Made by a program: the position numbers and the translations under genes. DNA of 64,000 nt from Undaria pinnatifida. Lineage: Eukaryota; Sar; Phaeophyceae; Laminariales; Alariaceae. This document shows, piece by piece, positions 11,128-23,589 of this stretch. Numbering within the stretch: position 1 is the first letter of the stretch; each line of letters opens with the position of its first letter. The stretch lies in the NCBI GenBank assembly GCA_012845835.1, contig JABAKD010000026.1, positions 8,542,558-8,606,557 on the forward strand, read 5' to 3'. Below the pieces are notes generated by a model, which ran no database searches, was not told where the DNA came from, and worked only from the letters and a program-made list of their open reading frames with translations.

Positions 11128-11724
11128 GGTTGTCCACTTCTCTCCACAAAGAGCTCGTTCTATTACAGTTAGTGCAAACTTACGAAACAGGTCCTCTCAA
11201 ACGTGTTGGGACCTGTTCAGTAGTGAGTTTCGGGGGTAAAAGACGGAAAGCAAAGTGAAAATGCTCAGGGACGGTTGTTCATGGTCCGGGTGTGCTTCCA
11301 GGGTTTATAATTTGAAATATGAAGAAAAACAAAGTGCTCAGGGGCTCTCCACTGTGCTCTCCAGTGGAAGACCTGCGCTCGACTTGCAACGAGCTTTGAG
11401 CTTCCTGCCGATTTACCACGCATTGTGCTCCACCACCTTTCGCCCCGACCTGCCCCCTCCGCCTCTCCAACCCAATATCACAATTTCCAGCCGCCGTCGC
11501 CGTCCTCCTTGCCGTCACCCATCGTCACCGCGTTCGATTGCACACTCGAGTGCCACAAAGGCAGCGCCAACGGCAACGCCGATTTTCTGGCCGCTTGTCA
11601 GAGCCTGCTACGGAGCACAACCGCAGTGGCCTGACAAGCTTCAACCCCGTTGGAGATAGCGGTATCTACCTCCTACGAACCTGCGGGCTGCGCACTCCCT
11701 CTTCGCCGATCCCAGGGGTGGATT

Positions 11725-11925
11725 TGGGTGGGCTCGTGCCCCGTACCAAAAGCACCGCCTTGGGTGGGCTCGTGCCCCACATTGAAAGCACTGCCTTGGG
11801 TGGGCCCTATCCCGCACCGAAAGCACTGACTTGGGTGGGCTAGTGCCCCACGCCCTGCGCCGAAAGCACTGCCTTGGGTGGGCTCGTGCCCCGCATTGAA
11901 CATGCTGTCGTGGGTGGGCTCCCCC
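11725..11925. repeat. About 43-bp tandem repeat, 5 copies
   Basis: Units of the form cttgggtgggctcgtgcccc plus a variable spacer ending gaaagcactg, repeated five times with length variation. It lies in GC-rich DNA (11.3-12.4 kb) with open frames on both strands but no recognised domain. Confidence 0.8.
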
Positions 11926-12889
11926 TCACCTCTAACGATTTTCACGATTTTCGCACACACGAGCCACATTTAAGGGTTGGTGACCTTTCTGCTTCCCCGG
12001 GGAGATTCGTCGTTCGTGTTTCTGCCTCCGTCGACGCTGCCGAAGGCTGTACCGGCCACGGGTCGATTTCGCCTGCCGCTGGCACCGTTTTCGCTTCGGT
12101 TGTTGCCATACTCATCGAGGGCGCCACGGGCTCCGCAGAAGCCCTGGCTGCAGCGACGACTATCGCACAGTCGACGACTATCGCACAGTCGACCCCTCTA
12201 TCAAGGAGTTCTACACAAGAGACAGACTCCACCGCGACCACCGGTTCGACCGTACCCGTCTCTGCCTCGCTTGGCACTCCAGGGGCTCCGTCGGCGACGC
12301 CGCCTTCGGACCGCATCTCAGCTGGGACACGCCGACGAATAGCGACAGCAACCGGTAATGCATCCCCGCAGTAGTTCTTTGGACGATCCGCGGCCGATTA
12401 AACTTCCTCTCCCTCCGGCGCACTACACGACTTCGACGGGGACCGTACGAGGCTCTTGGTATCTTCAGGTCTACGTCGGCAGTGCCTTCTCGCGGGGGAT
12501 CCAACGTAACGTATAGATGAATCTCGAGGCGCGGCCGTGGTCGGTTGAGTTTCAAGCCGCCGCCGCTCCTCGAGGGTTTTCCATTATTCGTTTTCTAGGT
12601 TATGAGGTTTGGAGTTATTGTCCTTGGGTTGTTTGTTATATTTCGAGAGTTTCGACTGGATGTAGGGCGGTTCTTACCTTTTTCTTTTTTCCAAGTCCTG
12701 CCGACCCCCCCGTTCAGTGTCGGGCCAGGGTCTGGATAATCTAGTCGATACTTGGGGCACAGGACTATCGGATTTTCGTCTTCGTTCAAATTTGCCCTAC
12801 CGACGCACTCCTTAGCCCAGAGCCGGGGGGCGACCAGGGTACCCTGTTCACGCATAAAGTGGTGCAGGGCTGTACGAGACTGCATGCTA

Positions 12890-13495
12890 TTTTTGTTGTG
12901 TTGTATTTGTTCCGCTTTTTTCGGCTAGACACTCCTCCCCCTCGCGGGGCTGCAGGTAGTGTCACCTTCCGCTTACGGTATTTGTTGTTTCCTCATTTCC
13001 CCCCCCCCGCCGTGCCGGTGGGGCTGCGGGAGATTTTTGGCATGACTTCCCATTGTCTTAGCGCCTGTGTTCCCCTTTATTTCGACGAGAGTTTTCCTTG
13101 CCGTAGGGCCTTCTTCGGTGTTTTTTTTTTTTGCCATGGTGCCTTTTCCGTTTCGCCCTCCCCCCGCCACACCGGCGGTACGCGGCAGGGTTTTGATCGG
13201 TGGCTTGCCTTCTTACAGGGTCTGCATTTGCTTCAATTGCTTTCCTTTGCGTTTTCCTGGATTCATAGCCAGACTATTTAGAGGTGCGGGAGTGGGTTTT
13301 GAGGGGCCGCATCTTCGACTCATGGTCCACTTCGTAGAACCGGATTTTCTACGAATCTCCCATAATTCTGCATATGCGACTCATCAGGGTGGGCTAGTGT
13401 TAAGGTACGGCCTTGAAAGGCCGGCAATTGCCTTATTTAGATAGTTAATTGGCCGTTTTCGATAGGATAGCATTTTATAATCGGGGTACAGTAGT
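12890..13495 (+). mobile_element. TRIM-like short LTR element, 5'-truncated (copy 3)
   Basis: 13160-13398 matches, in the opposite orientation, the interior of the 60.4-61.6 kb element (rccggcggyacg, cagggtctgc, gtgggttttgagg, gccgcatcttcga, catcagggtgggctag). The LTR begins at 13398 with TGTTAAGGTACGGCC and is incomplete. No matching 5' LTR was found upstream. Confidence 0.55.
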
Positions 13496-13499
13496 CAGG

Positions 13500-14770
13500 G
13501 GACGGAGAGTCTCTTGCCGCTCGTCCCAATTGTCATCTTCGGTTCTGGTGCAAATAATGAAAGCTGATCCTCTCCCGCTTTGAGCTACGAAAGTGAGAAA
13601 CACCGGGGACATGCCCATTTGGTCGACCTGTAGGGATGCTCTGTGTCTCACCTCAAGCAACTTAACAAAACCCAGTGCTTGCTTAGCTGGTTGCGTTGCG
13701 TTGTGAACACAACAACAACCACCTCCCCTCCTCATGTTGCCTGCCTATATTTAGCGTGCTGTGCTGCTTTCGCCGCTACAGCAGTATCACGAAGCGACAA
13801 CTGGTTGGAGGAGCTGGCATGCCCTGCTGCTCTACATTCTGCGAGTGGGCGTCCGCCTCGGTAACCCTCCTCGCCGTGACCCAGCTTGAGAGGTTGCTTG
13901 TCATATTTTCTCTCCTACTCGCACGAGTACTAACATATATCCCTGCCTGCTGAGATTGTAGAACTCAATTATTAAAACTACTCCTTAGGCCCCCCCAAAA
14001 AACTTGCCCACAGCGTCACGAAATCACTCTTTGTTCGAGGAGATGGCGCCCCCTACCGTGATAATCATTGGCGGCGAGTTTGCGTTCGTTTTTGTGGTGG
14101 TGTAGGCAACCTTATACCGCGTGTGCGCTGTTCCCTAACTTTAACCGGTTGTAGTTTGTTGCTCAGGGTTGGGACCTATTTTTGAAGCCCCCCCCCCGAG
14201 CAAGCAGGTTGGCCAGGTGTTTTTTTAGCCATCAACGTCTTCTATGCGGCTAAACTTCGACAAATCTTGACCGACGCTACCCCTGAGCTTTTCATTTTCT
14301 ATGTTTTTATTTTTCCGAAACGTGCCCCTCGGATCTTTGCGAAACCGTCGTAACATAGACATAATATACGACATTGCTCAAACTGCCCCGTGCGAGTGGA
14401 GGCACTTCAGATTGTTTTCGCTTCAGACCGGATTCCGCTCGGAGTCCGTCCGGCGCCCTCGAGATCGCTTTCTAGCCCGCTCTTCTCGTGGGTCGCGTTC
14501 CTCAGCCTCCGCCCCGCCTATTCCCAGCGCGCGCACGCCCGGGTCGCGCGCCGCCGCCGAGCGCGTCGACCTCGAACTGGGCGGATCTTGCGGAGATGGC
14601 GAGAAAATTCGAGGTCGCTTAGGAAAATAATTGTGGCGCTGTTGTTGTTCCGCGGAGACGACTCGGTCCTACACTCGCTGCTGGAAACATATTTGTGGTG
14701 CTTGCTGTGCTGTTGGAGCATGCGATGCTACCCGCTAAGAAGTCAGGATCTGGACTAAAAACCCTGCTAT
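13500..14770. other. No gene seen
   Basis: Contains short poly-C tracts (about 13990 and 14190) and several frames of 60-120 codons, none with recognisable sequence. Confidence 0.4.
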
Positions 14771-14779
14771 TGTACGTTG

Positions 14780-15160
14780 TATGGTTGAGCCAGGTCGTTC
14801 CGAACTGAGCTCATTGGAGTGGATATTGCGGAGACGTCTCGATTCTGCTCGATGCTGGAGGTAAATATAAGATTTGCGGGTTGTGCCACGTCGTTCCAAA
14901 CTGGGCCTATTTGGGTGGATATTGCGGAGACGTCTCGATTCTGCTCGATGCTGGAGGTAAATATAAGATTTGCGGGTTGTGCCACGTCGTTCCAAACTGA
15001 GCCTATTTGGGTGGATATTGCGGAGACGTCTCGATTCTGCTCGATGCTTGAGATAAATATATTATTTGTGGGTTGTGCCAGGTTGTTCCGAACTGAGCTC
15101 ATTTGGATGGATATTGCGGAGACGTCTCGATTCTGCTCCATGCTGGAGGAGATATTATTG
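14780..15160 (+). repeat. 96-bp tandem repeat, 4 copies, open in several frames
   Basis: The unit ggatattgcggagacgtctc recurs at 14819, 14915, 15011 and 15107, an exact 96-bp period (32 codons). It stays open on + (repeat beginning DIAETSRFCSML) and in two minus-strand frames. Copies 2 and 3 are almost identical; the outer copies are more diverged. No known domain matches, so the reading frames may be incidental. Confidence 0.85.
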
Positions 15161-15259
15161 AGTTTTCGATATTTAAGTTTCGTTTGTAGAGCCTCTGTGA
15201 TTATACGGGTCTATTCGTTCGAAGATTCAAGCACGACGCGTTTGGAAAAATTCAAGGTT

Positions 15260-15800
15260 AAATTCATTCGCAGAATATATGATTGGTACAGCTAGATATA
15301 CGGGTATTCGATATATGAACAACACCTTTCGGCACAAAGCCTCTCTATTTTACGTTTGGAAGATTGAAAGGTCACGATCATCTGACTTCAACATCTCTGG
15401 GCTATAAAAACGCTGCTACTATTTTTGTACGACTCATACCAGGACCTGAGGTCGTTTCTAATGACGGTAAATATAACATTTGCGGGTTATGCCAGGTCGT
15501 TCCGAGCTGAGCTCATTATAGGATCTAGCAGGACTGTTCATGGGGAGGGTCAATTCGTTCGCTGTTTACGGGTCGATTAGTTCGAAGATTCGGGAATCTA
15601 GAGGAATAATAACTTCATGTCTTGAAGCAGATTTAAGCACGTTTGGGATTTTCAACGTTTAATTTGTTCGCAAGATATATGATGATTGGTACAGCTAGAT
15701 ATACGGGTATTCGAGATAAGGAACAACACCCTTTGGCCGGACTGCTAGTGGTGCGGGTCAATTCGTTCGCTGTTTACGGGTCAATTTGAACTATGTATGA
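15260..15800 (+). repeat. Imperfect dispersed duplication
   Basis: The stretch attggtacagctagatatac plus gggtattcga and gaacaacaccc occurs at about 15279 and 15683. The sequence gtcaattcgttcgctgttta also occurs twice (about 15549 and 15759). Spacing is about 400 and 210 bp. No gene. Confidence 0.6.
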
Positions 15801-16284
15801 TTGTAGTACTGCTGTACGCAGTAATGCTGCTGTTCTTGTAGTGCTGCTGTACAACAGTAGGAGTACTGCAGCGGTAAATCATTCAAGTCTGCTCTGAAGC
15901 GGGCCCGAGAGGAATGAATTATAGACGAAAGGTAATACATCCGTATTAATAGTACATTTAGACTACAACTGCGGTTGTAGTATCTAAGACCTCATGAGGG
16001 TACCTATACGATAGACAATAATAGGCACCACGGGCTCCGCTCGGACATGCGGAGGGCACCAGGTTTCGTATTTTTCGCCACGCGCCAAGAGTCTTTCTTC
16101 TGGCGCCTCCCTCCCCTTGCCATTTAAACGTCTCGAATACTGTTATCGTCCGTGCCGAACCGCTTGCTCGGCACGAAGTGCTGTCGCGGTACCAAACTGA
16201 GCCCACCTCGACTGTTGGCGTATTTCTGATACTCGAGACTGAGAAACGAGGTTGCGAGCTGAGAATAAACATATTGCGGCATTT

Positions 16285-16605
16285 CCTTCGTCCTGCAACA
16301 CTTGGCATTGCCTTAATTCTTGACGTACGCACCTATGTGTCAGATATCGAAACACGAGCGAGCGCCATCACAGTGCATCTCACACCTAGAGCTCCTCTTA
16401 TTATCCTGAGAATTGGGACTATTCAGAGAACACCTAAAAACGAGCGACTGGTTGATCTTTTTCTGAGACCGACTGAGAAAGCGAACTAAACTTCAACACT
16501 TGGCATTTTTTCCTTCTTCCGGCAACACATGGCATTGCCCTGATTGTATTATGCGTGTTGCTATGTGTCGGACATGTCGAAACACGAGCGAGCGACATCA
16601 CATTT
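16285..16605 (+). repeat. Two-copy repeat, about 226-bp spacing
   Basis: ggcattgcc...gaaacacgagcgagcg...catcaca appears at about 16304-16373 and 16531-16603, each preceded by ccttcktcc-gcaacac. No gene recognised between 15.8 and 16.75 kb. Confidence 0.65.
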
Positions 16606-16794
16606 TGTCGTACATAATATATAAGGATGGTACCAAACAAAATATCATGTATATTTCCTATCCGAAGCATGGGTGCCGGCGATACGGAGCCCTTGTAGCA
16701 TTGTATGTAGTGGAGTAATAACAAGCCTCACACAACAATAAAATAACTCACAATGTTGTCGGGGAATCTTGTATCTCAAAGCTCTCTCTTCCAA

Positions 16795-16912
16795 TCATCC
16801 AATCATCACCAGCACCAGCACCAGCACCACCATCACCACCTTCACTACCAACAGCACTACCACCACCAATACCACCAGCTCCAGCACCAGCACCAGCAGT
16901 AGTACTTGTAGC
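16795..16912 (+). repeat. CAC/CAG-rich trinucleotide microsatellite
   Basis: Degenerate run of caccag/agcacc/accacc triplets of about 115 bp. Confidence 0.85.
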
Positions 16913-17630
16913 AGAAGTGTAGATCGTAGAATCTCTTACGAAATTCAAATTATCGTGGCCGAATTTTAGCTTTTCGTTGTATTTTCTAGGCAGGTCGACG
17001 CGATTTTGAAGTGAGATTCAAATCTTTCAGCCCCTCGGCAGGCATAGCACCAACTTAGAGAGGGCCTCCTCACGGGATGGGTGGCAGCAGGGTCACAGCA
17101 GCCGCCTCTCGTCGCATTTACTGTATGGTTACACGGTTGCGCAGCAAGGGCAGAATGCTGAACCCTGCTGTTATCGCGCCGCGTTTTCCCTGTATACCTG
17201 ATTCCATTGGTTGGATATACGATACAGAGATGCTGATTAGTCAATGTTCAAGGGGGCCCCTGTGATATATCCCCTGTGAGACGTGTTGATTAACACTTTT
17301 CATTGGTCGAGGTTTTAAATAAGTATCGATGATTGGCCAAGCCAAGGCCCTGACAGTCCCCCAACACAGCAGCAGAAGGGCAGCCAAAACAACGCAACCC
17401 AACGCAAGGTTGATGCGGTTGCGCGTGACCCGGTTGAGCACAGCTACCAACCTTTACTGTCAAGGTACCTCCATTATTTTTTAGGCGAAGCGCACCTCGC
17501 AGAATACCGCGTACTTGTAGAATAGCGCGTACCGGTGTTCAATGCCCAGCACTTCCTGAGCATCCGAGCACCATCCTGACAGCGACCATTATTGACTCCT
17601 GCGTGTGGAAGGATTGGGGTGCTTCTCGAG

Positions 17631-17978
17631 ATGGCATCGTCAAGCCGCAAAAAGTCCAGAGCAGCGTTAGTGCTGGCCGCCATCACGGTGGTCACTGTGG
17701 CCATCCTAAACATGACCGCTACTGTCAAGACCGACATTACAAGCTACGCCGTGGCATCGGGCCCCAGCGTCGTGACCGTCACTCGAGTAGTCAGCAAGTT
17801 TGAAGACCGTGTTCGTGATGGGGCTCAGAGCGTGCTCGCGTCGGAGTCGAGCGCCGAGGTGGTTCTCAGCGTTCGAGATGGCTTCGTGCTCGAGAGGGGA
17901 GTAGTCGCGGAAGCTAGCACGGGTGTGGTGTTGGCTGTCAGCGGGGGATGCTGCCTGGAAGACGCGACGGTTTACTCG
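17631..17978 (+). CDS. GT61-family glycosyltransferase, exon 1 (signal anchor and stem)
   Basis: Start ATG at 17631. It encodes a short basic N-terminus (MASSSRKKSR), then a hydrophobic segment of about 17 residues (ALVLAAITVVTVAIL), as in a type II Golgi membrane protein, then about 85 residues with VVLSVRDGFVLERGVV, which resembles the start of GT61 lumenal domains. The exon should end at TCG|GTGAGG (17978), phase 0. That is compatible with the catalytic exon beginning at 20094, also phase 0. A second acceptor (ttttgtgttgtag, ending 18062) could define an additional small exon between them. Joining exons 1 and 3 directly gives about 442 residues, normal for GT61. The link to the downstream exon is inferred from phase, strand and architecture, not proven. 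Confidence 0.6.
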
Positions 17979-18499
17979 GTGAGGTTCTGTGGCTGGCCGC
18001 TGCGGTGGTTCTGGCTCGTCTGCAATATTAGACTAGTCTAAGGACTTTGTTTTGTGTTGTAGCATCCCATTCATCTACCCAAACGACTCAAACCTCGTTC
18101 GAAAACGGCTATTAATAGAAGTGAATACGCCAATACCCCTCCTCTGGTCCTCCGGTACTACAGCAGTGCATGATACTGCTGCCGGGGGACTTGCTGCGAG
18201 TAGCGTCGAACACAATATCGTTTTGAAGAAGCATTATGACATGAACCAGCGTGATTTACTCGTGTGCCATACGTACTGCTGCTTGCTGTCGTATCTTGTG
18301 TTCGCAGCAGTTCGGTCACGAAGTTTTTTTCGGTTTTCAATCGTATGCTACCGACGCCTCCGCTACCTCGTTACACGTACAGCTGTTCTGATACGTTTGG
18401 TCTAAAGCTATACCCGAGATGCATACTGCTGTGCAAGCCTATTGGCCGTTGTCGGTCTTGATTGTAGTATGCCGACCAGACAAGCGACGAGCGCGATAT

Positions 18500-18705
18500 A
18501 CCGTATTTTTTTTTATTCTTTTTTTTTTTGTCCTTCGGCGGATGGGGAAAAATAAAGCTTAAGCTCACCACACTTCCACGTATTTTCATACGCGTCGTGT
18601 GTCGATTTAACTCAATCGCCTTCGCAACCCAGGGCTAGCTGGCGTGTTCTTCGAATCCCACTATAGCGATAGCGTGAGCTGTCCCTATCGGCGGTCCTTG
18701 TTACT
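18500..18705 (-). mobile_element. Hairpin-tailed A-rich retroposon, copy 1 (intronic)
   Basis: On the minus strand: cgctatagtgggattcga, gagttaaatcgacacacgac, acgtggaagtgtggtgagctt, then ccccatccgccgaaggac followed by an A-rich tail. Matches 26870-27065 and 50700-50850. It lies inside the proposed GT61 intron. Confidence 0.7.
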
Positions 18706-19097
18706 ACCCCGGCGGCGGGTGGTAATCGTCTATGATTTTTACCCCCGGGTTACGGATTTACCCCCCCCCACCCACCTGATTTACCCCCGGGGTGTGTACT
18801 TTTGCCGGAGATCCCCCCGGGGATAGAAGGTATTTTTTCCGCATTTAACACAGTCAATTGCGGTTCAGAAGAGTATTTACCGATTGGGATGGAATACGTC
18901 GCCTACTTTCGGCAGCGAGTGCGCAACTGGGTGTTCACGAGGCAAGAAATGGCAAAAGTGTGTTGAATTCGTCATCTCGCCTTGCATCAAGTGACATCCA
19001 GAACCTGGAATGTCGTCGTGAGTATTCCCCGGCATGCGGACCCTTGTTTCTTTTGGAGGACTCAGCGCCGTCGGGACGAGCGAAGCATCCCCACGTG

Positions 19098-19137
19098 CTC
19101 TCCTCCTCCTCCTCCTCCTCCTCCTCCTCCTCCCTTC
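19098..19137 (+). repeat. (CTC)n microsatellite
   Basis: About 13 uninterrupted CTC/TCC triplets within the GT61 intron. Nearby (18.75-18.83 and 19.2-19.33 kb) are repeated CCCCCCGGGG blocks. Confidence 0.9.
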
Positions 19138-20093
19138 TCTCCTTCCTAAACTGCTGCTCGTAGATATTGTCCGTGTTTCATGTGTGTGGTGTGTGTGTTT
19201 TTTCTTGCTTTCCCCCCGGGTAGATGTCCCCTCGGGGTATTGTTGAAGAAAAAAAATTCCCCCCCCCTCTTTCTAGTTTTTCCCCCCGGGGGAGGTGCAT
19301 TCCCCCCAAAAAATATCCCCTCCCCGGGGGTAAATCAGAGACGATCACGGCAATCAAGCCTCCAGAAAGAGCACGCAGCAGAAAGAGTGCCATCGGCGTG
19401 CTGCACGTGTGTCCTACAGCTCCCCGCGTTGCAGTTCGGGCACATCTCCTACCCCAGCAGCTCGGAATGATTTGTGTGTCCGATGCTGTACTCGTCAGTT
19501 TTTCCCGACAAGCCCCCACACTTACGAGGACAGATGAGCTATCCCCACCTGATGATCTAGATGTTTCCGGGAAGACCTGTATGATCTGTATGGGCTAGCT
19601 CATGTTACCGGGGAGGTGCCATCCGATCTGCACGATCTAGCAACCTTTTCCGGGGTTGGATTTGTACTCTATATGAAGATCCTGCACATTTTTTCGTAAC
19701 GGCAGATACAGGACCTACTACTGTAGACTAGATGATATATATGATCTAATCGTAATCTGCCCGAGGCGTGCAAGGTTCCCTCTGAAAAATCGCAAAGGGA
19801 TTATAGGATGCTTCGTTCGTATGCAACCTTTGCTGCGCAGAGCTCTACTGCGCGCGCAGGTAGTTCTACGTAAAAACTGTATGCAACACAGGGCAAATCA
19901 TACATTGTTTAATAAGACGTGTCAGGGAACCGTCATAAGAGTATTGTACAGCAGCAGTAGGTTAGTATACAGGGCTAGGTTTCCCTCCTTGTTGGTCGTA
20001 ACGACTTTTTCGTGACCGCGGTACTCCCTCCGCCGCTTCCCTTCTCCGCTCCTGCTTACGCCTTGGCGCCCCCCTTGCCCCCCACTCGATCAG

Positions 20094-21074
20094 CCCGGGG
20101 AAGAAATCGAGGTTCAATACCAACCAAGCCCTGCCATTTCGCGCCCGGCGGGTGATCGTGATCAGCACCAACAACTCCGAGTAGCCTCCGGCGATATCGC
20201 TATCGCCGACGAGGCACCAATAACCTCGGTCTGCATCCTGGAGCACTCCCACAGCGAGACGTACTACCACTTCCTCATCGAGGCCCTGCCCCGCTTGGAG
20301 CACGTTTGGGGGATGGTCTCGCGGGACGACAGCGTTAGAATTTTCCAGACATCGATTTTTGCACCCTCAACGTTCGCCCTGCTCGGGCTCGGGCAGAACC
20401 GGGCCTGCGGCGAACGCCGCACCGTGTACCCGACGGTTCTAATCCCGCCGCCGATGCAGGACCCGCGAGATGAAGCCACGGTTACCCGGGTCAAGAGCAT
20501 GGCGGGCCGGCTAGTGGCAGCAGCGGGGCTAGCGGACACGGGGCCGGACGAAAATCCAACATGGGTGGTGATCAACCGGGCGGGCGCAAAAGCTCGACAA
20601 ATTCTGAACCACGAAGAGTTGATGACGGGCCTGCGGGAGTCGTTTCCAGAGGTAGTGTTCCGCGAGTTTGGCGGCGGTGGGGCGTCGAATTCCCTGAAAC
20701 CGGAGGGTGGTGGAAGGGGCTTGGGGATAAACCGCGAGGGCTCTCTTGGAGAGGGCTCGCACGATAGGTGGAGTGCGGAGGAGGACGCGGAAATTGGCGG
20801 GGTTGAGAAGTCGATCCGGGCGTTTCGGTCTTGCTGGGGGGTGATTGCGCCGCACGGGGCGGGACTGTCGAATTTGGTGTTTTTGGCGAAGAGTAATGCC
20901 CCAATTGTTGAGATTGTTGGGGAAAATCAGACGGGGAAGGTGTACGAAGCTCTTGCTGGGCAGTTCGAGCACCGACATATGTATATCACTGCCCCGCATG
21001 TCACCTGGCAACGCAGCCATATGCTGGTGGATGTGCCCGCCGTTTTAGAGGCCGTTGCGCCTCTCTTTGAGTAA
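20094..21074 (+). CDS. GT61-family (DUF563/EOGT-like) glycosyltransferase, terminal catalytic exon
   Basis: Encodes a lumenal glycosyltransferase domain of family GT61, which transfers sugars such as xylose, arabinose or GlcNAc; which one cannot be told here. Family signatures in order: SVCILEHSHSETYYHFLIEA (20229-20288), corresponding to the conserved H..HDF region; NPTWVVINRAG (about 20552); RAFRSCWGVIAPHGAGLSN (codons from 20817), the diagnostic C-terminal APHGAGLSN motif; then IVEIVG and a terminal valine/leucine-rich helix. It ends at TAA 21072-21074. The frame is open back to 20016. I place the acceptor at ccactcgatcag (20093) after a strong C/T tract; the exact 5' boundary could be up to about 90 bases later. 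There is a low-complexity Gly/Glu insert (about 20672-20790) between the two motif blocks. Confidence 0.9.
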   Translation, partial: PGEEIEVQYQPSPAISRPAGDRDQHQQLRVASGDIAIADEAPITSVCILEHSHSETYYHFLIEALPRLEHVWGMVSRDDSVRIFQTSIFAPSTFALLGLGQNRACGERRTVYPTVLIPPPMQDPRDEATVTRVKSMAGRLVAAAGLADTGPDENPTWVVINRAGAKARQILNHEELMTGLRESFPEVVFREFGGGGASNSLKPEGGGRGLGINREGSLGEGSHDRWSAEEDAEIGGVEKSIRAFRSCWGVIAPHGAGLSNLVFLAKSNAPIVEIVGENQTGKVYEALAGQFEHRHMYITAPHVTWQRSHMLVDVPAVLEAVAPLFE

Positions 21075-21079
21075 GCTTC

Positions 21080-22480
21080 ACGAATAGGCTAGTTGAATTC
21101 GTTTAAGCTCTTTTGAGTAAATAGGTGTGAGTTGGCCGACTGTAAGTCGCCGACTAGTTGTTTGTTGTGTGCGGTATTTTTTGTTTCGCGGAGTTTTGCG
21201 GCTTTGCAACTGGCTGACTCATTTATTTGTGGCTCGACGTGTGATATTCCATGTCTTGATTACTATAAAACTACCCGTTGGTAAGTCGGCTTTTTCTCCG
21301 CCATCCAAAACTAATAGACAGCCTTGAGGTAGGTCCGGCCCTCACGCCCCCCGTACGTAGGGTTGGGGTTGGACAGCAGACATGTGCTACGACGATAAAG
21401 GTAACACTTTCTGGCCGAAATATTCCCGACTGGAGGGGTTTCCCAACTAAGAAGCTGCCCAGGATCGTCGAGGCATCTTTCGTGCTTTGGGATATAAATT
21501 GGCTACCAGGATGCACTTTATTTTTTTCTCTCAAAAATCAGTTTTTGTCGCAATTAAAAACGTATTCAAAATGAGAGCCCCGGAAGATGTAGCTGCTATC
21601 ATATCATACCGCTACCTACCGTAGCATGCGTCAGCAGTCGGCTTGCCTAGAGAAAGACATTTCGTGCCCGCAGTTTTCTGATTGGTGAATTTTCCAGGTT
21701 GGAAGTTTTGATTGGTGGAAATTTCATTGGTCGACATAATTTGTCGTCATCCGGAATTGTGACACTTTTCGGAAAAAATAATACCACTACAAAACTGACT
21801 TACCAGAAAACTGCGGGAACGAAATGTCTTTCTACGAGATGGTACCAGTATTATATAGTCTCAAGTAACCTCTCTGGAAGTGCTCCAACGCCTTTCTTAG
21901 CGGGTATAATTGGAACTTGTGTAGGGTAGTTTTTCAGTGTAGAAAAGGGGTCAGTACCTATGCTCGTACCTGGTACAGTACCAGGTACTGTAATTGTTTT
22001 TTGTTTTTATGGGGAAACATAAAAATCAGCCGTCGACGAATATTCAAGTACTTGAATACCAGCACAGTAGTACATAGGAATCCCACCGTGTAGCTCAAGG
22101 TCGCACAGGGTGTGTGAAGTAAATTCTCTTTGAGGCTTCAGAGGGGGGAAGCAACACGAGTGTAGTGTCAGAAAAAAGACGACGATTGGAACATGGTCAT
22201 ATAAACCAGCCCGGGCTGCTGGGATATATATTTAATTTTTATAATTATAGTCTATACGGTATACTCAGGATGCGTCCGAAATGCAGAGGATCCTCCCGTT
22301 GTTTAGATGGCCGTAGACGTCGGTCCCACAAGGAGTGAAAAAGAGTGTTCCGGTATAATTTTGAGTTGTGTTGTCAAGGTATAACTACCCTGGTGCCCAC
22401 CCGGGTACAACTCCCCTCGCTTTGCATTTGTACTACAAGCACTACCTTAGTAAATATTAAACACCAAATGCTTGAGTATG
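21080..22480. other. No gene seen
   Basis: AT-richer DNA with a cluster of GTACCTGGTAC-type palindromes at 21961-21995. Frames of up to 98 codons show no recognised features. Confidence 0.4.
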
Positions 22481-23100
22481 GTCTACAAGGGCCCGCTCTG
22501 CGGGCGGCCGACGCCGCCCGCTACGCTCGCGTAAGGAAGAAAACAACAAAATGTGAAGGGGTCAGAAAGGCGGCCCCCATGATTTGGTGCAACTAGCGAC
22601 GTGGTAATGCCAAGCTACTTGTGCAGAGCTGATTGCCCTGAGCTTCGATGTGTACATGCTGGCGGCGTCACGTTCTGGTCGGCAGTATGTACGGGTGTAA
22701 TTTGCGAAAAAAAGATGAAAACAAAAAAACATAAAAGGACAATCAATGAAGAAAGTAAAGAAGAGTGTTTAGTGTGTCAGGTACACACGTTAATACCGGT
22801 ACTCGGTACCTGGTACTGCTGTATGCACGAAAGAGAGCACAGCGCAGACCGGCGCAACACCACACCGCAAGGCAGGGTGCCGCACGGCGCTGTGCTGATC
22901 AGCTAGCTGAGCTGAGCTGGGATTGCATTTTTGGTGATTTAGTACATGGTGTGCCGATACCTGGTATCGTACTTCGCAATGATACCTGGTGTGTACGAAA
23001 AAGCAAATACAGCACAACAGAGCGCGGCAGCGCACGGCCGCGCGCGGCGCTGCGCTGCAGAGCTGAGCTCAGCTATGAGTGACTTGCGAAAATAGAGAAG
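22480..23100 (-). repeat. Dispersed GC-rich repeat, inverted copy
   Basis: On the minus strand, 22800-22480 matches 35460-35700 and 35820-36060 (gcaccaaatcatgg, gcgagcgtagcgggcggcgtc, accagaacgtgac, gggcaatcagctctgcacaag). The flanking 22835-23080 carries the gcagcgcac/gctgagctgagc palindromic blocks also seen at 34960-35090 and 35260-35345. Confidence 0.6.
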
Positions 23101-23589
23101 AAAGAAAAATAAAACGTGAAGAGCAAACAATGAAGACAGCAAATAAACTCAGGAATGTTCCCCCAACAAATAGTATGTCCGTCGGCAATTAAGAGCTGAG
23201 GATAGTGAGAGGTGGGGAGGATATGCTGAGAGGATCCAGGGGGTGGGAACAACTGTAAGTATTTGTATATTATTGCGCATGTTCTTTGAGACTCCATAGT
23301 TCAAGAGCTGCATGCAGGTATTCGGAGGGCTTTGGCACATTTTTGGCTACAGCCACCATTGCCTAGCTATCAAGAAACATGCATTTCTATGAGAAAAAAA
23401 CACACTGTCATAACGTGCAAGCCGCGATACTACTAATCCTGGTACTTCGTTAGGCTGCGTACTGCATGTTGCTTACGACTACATTCCATTCATCCCGAGA
23501 AAAGCAAACACGAATCCGTTTCGATTGAAAGTATCATATATACGCAGATGCAGCGCATGTGTAACACTTTATAGGTGTACGCCAGAGCG

